DNA of 5,459 nt from an uncultured Roseburia sp. GTDB lineage: Bacteria > Bacillota > Clostridia > Lachnospirales > Lachnospiraceae. The stretch's first letter is position 1, and each line of letters starts with the position of its first letter. The notes under the pieces were generated by a model. The model was not told the origin of the DNA and did not search any database. It saw nothing but the letters and a program-made list of their open reading frames with translations. The stretch is taken from contig CAKRCJ010000171.1 in NCBI GenBank assembly GCA_934307185.1, positions 1 to 5,459 of the forward strand. The letters run 5' to 3'. Position numbers and translations under genes: made by a program. Shown here one piece after another: positions 4,614-5,459 of this stretch.

Positions 4614-5459
4614 ATGGAATTCATGACAGGAGTAAAAAGAAAAGACACAGTAGAAATCAGTGAAATTTTAGCAGGAGATTTTGAGGGCAGACAGGTAAAG
4701 GTAAACGGCGCAGTGCATACTATCCGTGATATGGGCGAGGTTGCATTTGTCGTTTTACGGAAAAGAGAGGGGCTTCTTCAGTGTGTTTTTGAAGAAGGAA
4801 AAACAAAGTTTGACTTAAAAGATTTAAAAGAGGCAGCAACCGTAGAAGTGGAAGGAATTGTAAAGTCCGAGGACAGGGCACCGAATGGATTTGAAATCCG
4901 TTTAGAGAGCATAAAAGTTTTGTCTGAACCGGCTGCACCGATGCCGCTTGCAATTTCCAAATGGAAGTTAAACACTTCACTGGAGGCAAATTTAAACAAC
5001 CGTTCCATTGCACTTCGAAATATCAGGGAACGTGCAAAATTTAAAATTCAGGAGGGTGTTGTCAGAGGATTCCGTGATTTTCTTTATGAAGAAGGATTTA
5101 CAGAAATTCATACCCCGAAAATTGGAGCAAAAGGAGCAGAGGGCGGAGCAAATATGTTCCGTATGGAATATTTCCACAGACCGGCTGTTTTAGCCCAGAG
5201 CCCACAGTTTTATAAACAGATGATGGTAGGTGTATTTGACCGTGTATTTGAAACGGCACCGGTGTTCCGCGCAGAAAAGCATAACACAAAGCGTCATTTG
5301 AATGAATATACCAGTCTGGATTTTGAGATGGGATATATTGATGGCTTTGAGGACATCATGGCGATGGAGACAGGATTTTTGCAGTATATGGTGGCACTTC
5401 TGAAAAAAGACTATGAAAAAGAGTTAAAAATTTTAGGAGTGACATTACCAAACGTAGAT
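4614..5459 (+). CDS. aspS: Archaeal-type aspartyl-tRNA synthetase, predicted non-discriminating (3' partial)
   Basis: A class IIb synthetase charging Asp onto tRNA-Asp and, as predicted here, tRNA-Asn. The 282 codons seen are roughly two thirds of the usual 430. Residues 1-105 form the OB-fold anticodon domain. The catalytic domain follows, with FLYEEGFTEIHTPKI (156-170), EGGANMF (176-182), AQSPQFYKQ (194-202) and motif 2 FRAEKHNTKRHLNEYTSLD (218-236). This pattern is of the archaeal/eukaryal type, not the longer bacterial AspRS with a GAD insertion. His35 (GAVHTIRDMG) and Pro90 (APNGFEI) occupy positions where discriminating archaeal enzymes have Trp and Lys, so misacylation of tRNA-Asn is likely, with GatCAB then converting Asp to Asn. 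An AAAGGAG 11 nt before the ATG at 4614 favours it over the ATG at 4623. Expression is controlled by the T-box upstream. Motif 3 lies beyond the window end. Confidence 0.93.
   Translation, partial: MEFMTGVKRKDTVEISEILAGDFEGRQVKVNGAVHTIRDMGEVAFVVLRKREGLLQCVFEEGKTKFDLKDLKEAATVEVEGIVKSEDRAPNGFEIRLESIKVLSEPAAPMPLAISKWKLNTSLEANLNNRSIALRNIRERAKFKIQEGVVRGFRDFLYEEGFTEIHTPKIGAKGAEGGANMFRMEYFHRPAVLAQSPQFYKQMMVGVFDRVFETAPVFRAEKHNTKRHLNEYTSLDFEMGYIDGFEDIMAMETGFLQYMVALLKKDYEKELKILGVTLPNVD

Noticed and set aside
4720..5289. Several minus-strand and one plus-strand ORFs of 61-97 codons inside aspS
   Set aside because: All are shadows of the continuous aspS frame, which contains clear synthetase motifs.
1..5459. 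CRISPR array, insertion sequence, tRNA or rRNA gene
   Set aside because: I saw no regularly spaced repeats, transposase-like frame, terminal inverted repeats or tRNA-like cloverleaf in the intergenic regions.

Overview
The window looks like a chromosomal segment of an anaerobic Firmicute, most likely a Lachnospiraceae-type Clostridium relative. The pointers are AT-rich intergenic DNA, strong AGGAG ribosome sites, extended -10 promoters, a T-box leader and the mix of gene families. This placement is an inference from style and gene content; no rRNA or other marker gene is present.

Layout. A few codons of an unidentified minus-strand gene may lie at the very left edge. Next on the minus strand is asnA, ammonia-dependent asparagine synthetase (start at 1090), with its own extended -10 promoter. 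A divergent intergenic region with a perfect 8-bp inverted repeat separates it from a plus-strand gene for an unknown four-helix membrane protein (1301-1732). A strong promoter at 1741-1769 follows, then a 59-codon ORF with a TTG start and a hairpin at 2000-2026. After these come three co-directional genes: an ApbE-type FMN transferase (2051-3106), a membrane-anchored NusG-domain-II protein resembling EetA (about 3200-3598) and a Gx-transporter/EetB-like membrane protein (3617-4117). The right end carries a promoter, a complete T-box riboswitch with its terminator (4193-4515) and the first 282 codons of an archaeal-type aspartyl-tRNA synthetase that runs off the window.

Two themes stand out. 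First, asparagine: asnA makes free asparagine, while the AspRS has the two anticodon-domain residues associated with non-discriminating enzymes (His35, Pro90). Its T-box appears to carry an AAC (Asn) specifier, so the synthetase is predicted to charge Asp onto tRNA-Asn for later amidation by GatCAB and to be induced when Asn-tRNA-Asn runs low. Second, extracytosolic flavin or redox chemistry: ApbE, the EetA-like and the EetB-like proteins match the core of flavin-based extracellular electron transfer and flavinylation loci. No FMN-accepting protein, Ndh2-like dehydrogenase or quinone enzyme is visible here.

I do not see a wholly new system. The least explained item is the promoter / 59-codon ORF / hairpin unit directly in front of apbE.
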